Origin: Streptomyces showdoensis
Lineage (GTDB): Bacteria > Actinomycetota > Actinomycetes > Streptomycetales > Streptomycetaceae
Reading direction: 5' to 3'
Length of the DNA stretch: 64,000 nucleotides
Assembly: GCF_039535475.1 (NCBI RefSeq)
Contig: NZ_BAAAXG010000027.1
Span: 142,001 to 206,000 of the forward strand
How positions within the stretch are numbered: position 1 is the stretch's first letter; each line of letters opens with the position of its first letter. The notes below the pieces were generated by a model. The model searched no databases. It had not been told where the DNA came from and was given only the letters and a program-made list of their open reading frames with translations. Made by a program: the position numbers and the translations under genes. Below are positions 60,471-64,000 of the stretch, piece after piece.

Positions 60471-60776
60471 TCAACTCGCGGGCTCTTCGGGGACGGTGAC
60501 CCGGCCGGCCCGTCGCTCTCCGTCCAACACCCGTAACGCGCGCGCCAATGTGTCGGCGTGGACCTCGCTCTCGCCCCGCATATGCATGAGCGTCAGGGCG
60601 TCGCGCAGCGCCGTCGCCCGCCCCACCAGCGCTTGAGCGGCGCGCAGGGCCCCATAGGTATGCGTGGATCTGGATGGATTGATCCGCCCCAGGAGGTCCA
60701 CGACTTCGAGGTACGTGTCGACGAACTCGCCCTCGGCGCGGGTCAGTGCGGGGAGCGGCGGCAGCTCCGGGACCAT
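60471..60776 (-). CDS. Hypothetical helical protein downstream of the ClpP paralogue
   Basis: GGGGAGGGG lies about ten bases before ATG 60776, and the gene starts seven bases after the ClpP-like stop, so the two form an operon. The 101-residue product is amphipathic and helical (AEGEFVDTYLEVVDLLGRI, YGALRAAQALVGRATALRDAL, LARALRVLDGERR). No family is recognised. Linkage suggests it serves the ClpP paralogue, but that is inference. Confidence 0.7.
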   Translation of the reverse strand: MVPELPPLPALTRAEGEFVDTYLEVVDLLGRINPSRSTHTYGALRAAQALVGRATALRDALTLMHMRGESEVHADTLARALRVLDGERRAGRVTVPEEPAS

Positions 60777-60783
60777 CGCGGGA

Positions 60784-61410
60784 TCACCCCTCCCCGGCGC
60801 CGGTCGAGTGGGCGCGGGTCTGAACCACGTGGTCCACCAGGCCGTACGCCAGCGCGGCCGGCGCGTCCAGGACGGTGGTCCGGTCCAGATCGGCGCCGGT
60901 CCGCTCGCGGCTCTGTCCGGTGTGCTCGGCGAGCAGGCCGACGACCAGCTCGCGCTGGCGCAGCAATTCCCGGGCGTGGATGTCCAGATCGCTCGGCTGC
61001 CCCTGCAACGGTTCGTCCATGGTGGGCTCCTGGAGGACGATCCGGGCCCCCGGGAGCGCCAGCCGCCGCCCCGGCGAGCCGGCCGCGAGCAGGACGGCGG
61101 CGGGCCCGACGGCCTGGCCGAGGCAGGTGGTCTCCACCTCGCAGGAGAGTGTCCGCATCGTGTCGTAGACCGAGGTCATGGCGCTGATCGAACCGCCGGG
61201 GGAGTTGATGTAGAGGGAGAGCGGCTGCCCGGGGGACGCGTGGTCCAGGTACAGGAACTGGGCGATGGCGTCGTTGGCCGAGGTCTCGTCGATCGGCGTG
61301 CCGAGGAAGACGATGCGTCCTTCCAGCAGCTTCGAGTAGGGGTCGAGGGTGCGGCTGCCGTAGCCGGTGCGCTCGGTGAACTCGGGAAGGACGTAGCGGG
61401 CCTCGTGCAT
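60784..61410 (-). CDS. ClpP-like protein lacking catalytic Ser and His
   Basis: AGAGGAG precedes ATG 61410. The 208-residue product has the ClpP fold: [43 protein letters not shown] and [10 protein letters not shown]. The usual GQAASMGA is GQAVGPAA, with Ser replaced, and MIHQP is VLQEP, with His replaced; the Asp of [11 protein letters not shown] remains. The protein is therefore probably catalytically dead, like ClpR-type subunits that mix with active ClpP. It is divergent from the Phd-like gene, sharing an operator-like region. Confidence 0.88.
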   Translation of the reverse strand: MHEARYVLPEFTERTGYGSRTLDPYSKLLEGRIVFLGTPIDETSANDAIAQFLYLDHASPGQPLSLYINSPGGSISAMTSVYDTMRTLSCEVETTCLGQAVGPAAVLLAAGSPGRRLALPGARIVLQEPTMDEPLQGQPSDLDIHARELLRQRELVVGLLAEHTGQSRERTGADLDRTTVLDAPAALAYGLVDHVVQTRAHSTGAGEG

Positions 61411-61423
61411 GGCGTACTCCTCT

Positions 61424-61453
61424 GTCTGTAAAAAATGTACAGGACGTACAGAC
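61424..61453. promoter_or_regulatory. Nested inverted repeats between clpP-like and phd-like genes
   Basis: GTCTGTA (61424-61430) and TACAGAC (61447-61453) flank a second pair, TGTAC (61436-61440) and GTACA (61446-61450). Phd antitoxins bind such palindromes, so one site may control both genes. Confidence 0.6.
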
Positions 61454-61468
61454 CGTAAGATGAGGAGC

Positions 61469-61768
61469 ATGGCCTACGAGATTCCGGTGACGCAAGCGCG
61501 CGCAGAGCTCGCCGATCTGATCAACCGTGTCGTCTACGGCAATGAGCGCGTGGTCGTGACCCGCCACGGCAAGCCGCTCGTCGCCCTGGTGTCCGCCGCT
61601 GACCTGGAACTTCTCGAGGCGGCCGAGCAGCCGTCCGAGGAGCGGGCGATCAGCTCGGTCGCCGCCGTGCACACGATCGCGTCCGCTCCGGGTGAACAGC
61701 GCCGTTTCGGCATCGCCGCCCACCACCGCGACCCGGGCGCGCCGGGCGCCCCCGGCGTCGGCGGCTGA
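61469..61768 (+). CDS. Phd/YefM family antitoxin, no toxin partner
   Basis: TGAGGAG precedes ATG 61469. The 99-residue product has the Phd fold: [48 protein letters not shown], with the DNA-binding front and the toxin-wrapping tail. The rest is low complexity ([17 protein letters not shown]). No Doc- or YoeB-like gene is adjacent. It probably acts as a repressor for the divergent ClpP paralogue. Confidence 0.85.
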   Translation: MAYEIPVTQARAELADLINRVVYGNERVVVTRHGKPLVALVSAADLELLEAAEQPSEERAISSVAAVHTIASAPGEQRRFGIAAHHRDPGAPGAPGVGG

Positions 61769-61803
61769 GGCAGGGGCGAACGCCTTCGCGTCGAGCGCGT
61801 TCG

Positions 61804-61835
61804 GTCGGGGCCCGTGAAGGTATACGAGCCCCGAC
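61804..61835 (+). terminator. Hairpin after the Phd gene
   Basis: GTCGGGGC (61804-61811) pairs with GCCCCGAC (61828-61835), 36 bases after the antitoxin stop. The rest of the 290-base gap up to ureA holds no gene. An imperfect CAACA-GAG-TGTTG repeat near 61985 may be a regulatory site for ureA. Confidence 0.6.
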
Positions 61836-62057
61836 CCCGGCGACGGGAAGTCCGTGGCCGGGAATCGTCCACCCCGTACTCCCGCGTGCTGAACTCCACG
61901 GCGTCGCAAAGCCCGAGTTAACCAGCAGGAAAAACTTCCGCCCTAACGTGCAATGTCTGGCCCGCAGGCCCTTCCCCCGACGTCAACAGAGTGTTGAAGA
62001 TCGTTAGGGTCCCTGCGTCCGGGAGTCATGCCCGGTGGACGACAGTGAGGTGGAAGC

Positions 62058-62360
<303 letters not shown>

Positions 62361-62373
62361 GGGGGCACGGCCG

Positions 62374-62712
62374 ATGATCCCCGGAGAGATCCTGTACGCG
62401 GACGGCCCCGTGGTCCTCAACGAGGGCCGCCCGGTCAGCCGCCTCACCGTCCTCAACGCCGCCGACCGGCCCGTCCAGGTCGGCTCCCACTACCACTTCG
62501 CCGAGGCCAATCCCGGTCTGGACTTCGACCGCGCCGCCGCGCGCGGGCTGCGGCTGAACATCGCCGCGGGCACCGCCGTCCGCTTCGAGCCCGGCATCCC
62601 CGTCGAGGTCGAGCTGGTGCCGATCGCCGGCCGCCGGGTCGTACCGGGGCTGCGCGGCGAGACCGCCGGACCCCTGGACACCACCCGGCCGGAAGGAGGC
62701 GACCGTGCCTGA
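62374..62712 (+). CDS. ureB: Urease beta subunit
   Basis: ATG 62374 follows GAGGGGGC. The 112-residue product has the UreB motifs [52 protein letters not shown] and [14 protein letters not shown]. The subunit lines the active-site entrance. Its stop overlaps the ureC start by eight bases. Confidence 0.97.
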   Translation: MIPGEILYADGPVVLNEGRPVSRLTVLNAADRPVQVGSHYHFAEANPGLDFDRAAARGLRLNIAAGTAVRFEPGIPVEVELVPIAGRRVVPGLRGETAGPLDTTRPEGGDRA

Positions 62713-64000
62713 GCTGCACCGCGCCGTGTACGCCGACCTGTTCGGCCCCACCACCGGCGACCGGATCCGGCTCGCCGACACCGATCTGCTCGTCGAGATC
62801 GAGGAGGACCGCTCCGGCGGGCCCGGCCGGGCCGGCGAGGAGGCCGTGTTCGGCGGCGGCAAGGTCATCCGGGAGTCCATGGGCCAGTCCAGGACCACCC
62901 GCGCCGAGGGTGCCCCCGACACGGTGATCACCGGCGTCGTGGTCATCGACCACTGGGGCATCGTCAAGGCCGACATCGGCATCCGCGACGGCCGGATCAC
63001 CGCCCTCGGCAAGGCCGGCAACCCCGACACGATGGACGGGGTCCACCCCGAGCTGGTCATCGGCCCCGAGACCGAGGTGATCGTCGGCAACGGGCGGATC
63101 CTCACCGCCGGCGCCGTCGACACCCATGTCCACTTCATCTCGCCGACCGTCGTCGAGCAGGCCCTCGCCACCGGCGTGACCACCCTCGTCGGCGGCGGCA
63201 CCGGCCCGGCCGAGGGCACCAAGGCCACCACGATCACCCCCGGCCCCTGGCACATGGCCCGGATGTTCGAGGCCCTGGACACCTTCCCCGTCAACATCGG
63301 TCTGCTCGGCAAGGGCAACACCATGTCCCGGGAGGCCATGCACTCCCAACTGCGCGGCGGCGCCCTCGGCTTCAAGATCCACGAGGACTGGGGGGCCACC
63401 CCGGCCGTCATCGACGCCTGTCTGAGCGTCTGCGAGGAGACCGGCGCCCAGCTGGCCATCCACACCGACACCCTCAACGAGGCGGGCTTCGTCGGCGACA
63501 CCCTCGCCGCCATCGGCGGCCGCACCATCCACGCGTACCACACCGAAGGCGCGGGCGGCGGGCACGCCCCGGACATCATCACCGTGGTCTCCGAGCCGCA
63601 CGTGCTGCCCAGTTCGACCAACCCCACCCGGCCGCACACCGTCAACACCATCGAGGAACACCTCGACATGCTGATGGTCTGCCACCACCTCAACCCGGCC
63701 GTCCCCGAGGACCTCGCCTTCGCCGAGTCACGGATCCGGCCCTCGACCATCGCGGCCGAGGACGTCCTGCACGACCTCGGGGCCATCTCGATCATCTCCT
63801 CCGACTCCCAGGCCATGGGACGGATCGGCGAGGTGATCATGCGGACCTGGCAGACCGCCCACGTGATGAAGAGGCGGCGCGGCGCCCTCCCCGGCGACGG
63901 GGACGCCGACAACCACCGGGCCCGGCGCTACGTCGCCAAGTACACGATCAACCCGGCCGTCGCGCAGGGCATGGGCCACCTCATCGGCTCGGTCGAACCC
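62705..64000 (+). CDS. ureC: Urease alpha subunit (partial, cut by window edge)
   Basis: GTG 62705 overlaps the ureB stop. The 432 codons present hold the nickel site: [19 protein letters not shown] with the carbamylated Lys, [22 protein letters not shown], the flap [10 protein letters not shown] with its Cys and His, and [13 protein letters not shown] with its Asp. The full enzyme is near 570 residues, so about a quarter lies beyond the window. It carries the catalytic dinickel centre of urease. Confidence 0.97.
   Translation, partial: MPELHRAVYADLFGPTTGDRIRLADTDLLVEIEEDRSGGPGRAGEEAVFGGGKVIRESMGQSRTTRAEGAPDTVITGVVVIDHWGIVKADIGIRDGRITALGKAGNPDTMDGVHPELVIGPETEVIVGNGRILTAGAVDTHVHFISPTVVEQALATGVTTLVGGGTGPAEGTKATTITPGPWHMARMFEALDTFPVNIGLLGKGNTMSREAMHSQLRGGALGFKIHEDWGATPAVIDACLSVCEETGAQLAIHTDTLNEAGFVGDTLAAIGGRTIHAYHTEGAGGGHAPDIITVVSEPHVLPSSTNPTRPHTVNTIEEHLDMLMVCHHLNPAVPEDLAFAESRIRPSTIAAEDVLHDLGAISIISSDSQAMGRIGEVIMRTWQTAHVMKRRRGALPGDGDADNHRARRYVAKYTINPAVAQGMGHLIGSVEP

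Noticed and set aside
61975..62020. GlnR boxes in the ureA promoter
   Set aside because: Nitrogen control of ure is known in Streptomyces, but the GTNAC-n6-GAAAC pattern is not clearly present.

Overview
The window looks like chromosomal DNA of a Streptomyces or very close relative. Evidence: very high GC with strong third-position G/C bias, frequent GTG starts, twin-arginine signals, mycothiol- and F420-type enzyme families, a cyclic di-AMP riboswitch in front of an NlpC/P60 hydrolase, and the actinobacterial purB, bio and ure neighbourhood.

Bases 1 to about 11,400 are an accessory region. It carries short hypothetical genes, a 5'-truncated HNH endonuclease, two proteins with ADP-ribosyltransferase-like starts, a PD-(D/E)XK nuclease-like protein, a DGQHR (DndB-like) protein with two DGQHR motifs, a tandem zinc-finger GIY-YIG protein and an Mrr-type restriction endonuclease. 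It also holds an excalibur-domain pseudogene with three lesions, two diverged copies of a hairpin-bearing noncoding element, and an IS5-type transposase remnant. The nuclease content suggests a decaying mobile or defence island, with 4077-7971 (DGQHR, zinc finger/GIY-YIG, Mrr, all on the minus strand) as the best candidate for an undescribed module.

From about 11,400 the DNA is core-like. 11.4-20.8 kb: a secreted GH3 glycosidase, DedA, a Cys-rich protein, gamma-carbonic anhydrase, a hexapeptide acyltransferase, an EamA exporter divergent from an XRE-cupin regulator, YbaK-like, CoA-binding and YigZ proteins. 20.9-25.6 kb: sbcDC and an Lrp regulator. 25.6-38.9 kb: a DUF885 protein, an ACT-GNAT protein, a SWIM/DUF6493 pair, a PhoD phosphatase, and a MocR regulator divergent from a second EamA exporter that overlaps an alpha/beta hydrolase. 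38.9-46.8 kb: an ECF41-type sigma factor, a GntR regulator with a dre-like site on its promoter, a ROK regulator, mug and purB, an SGNH hydrolase and a mycothiol-dependent enzyme. 47-53.9 kb: two CBS/CorC-like membrane proteins, a GNAT, a luciferase-like oxidoreductase, an MFS exporter divergent from an AraC regulator, and a VOC protein.

53.9-58.7 kb is the biotin locus: bioB-bioA-bioD on the minus strand, divergent from bioF. 58.8-61.8 kb has an RsbW-like ATPase, the riboswitch-controlled NlpC/P60 gene, and a ClpP paralogue lacking catalytic Ser and His, divergent from a lone Phd antitoxin. The window ends in ureA-ureB-ureC, with ureC cut by the edge. Several 3'-end intergenic gaps hold minisatellite-like tandem repeats.
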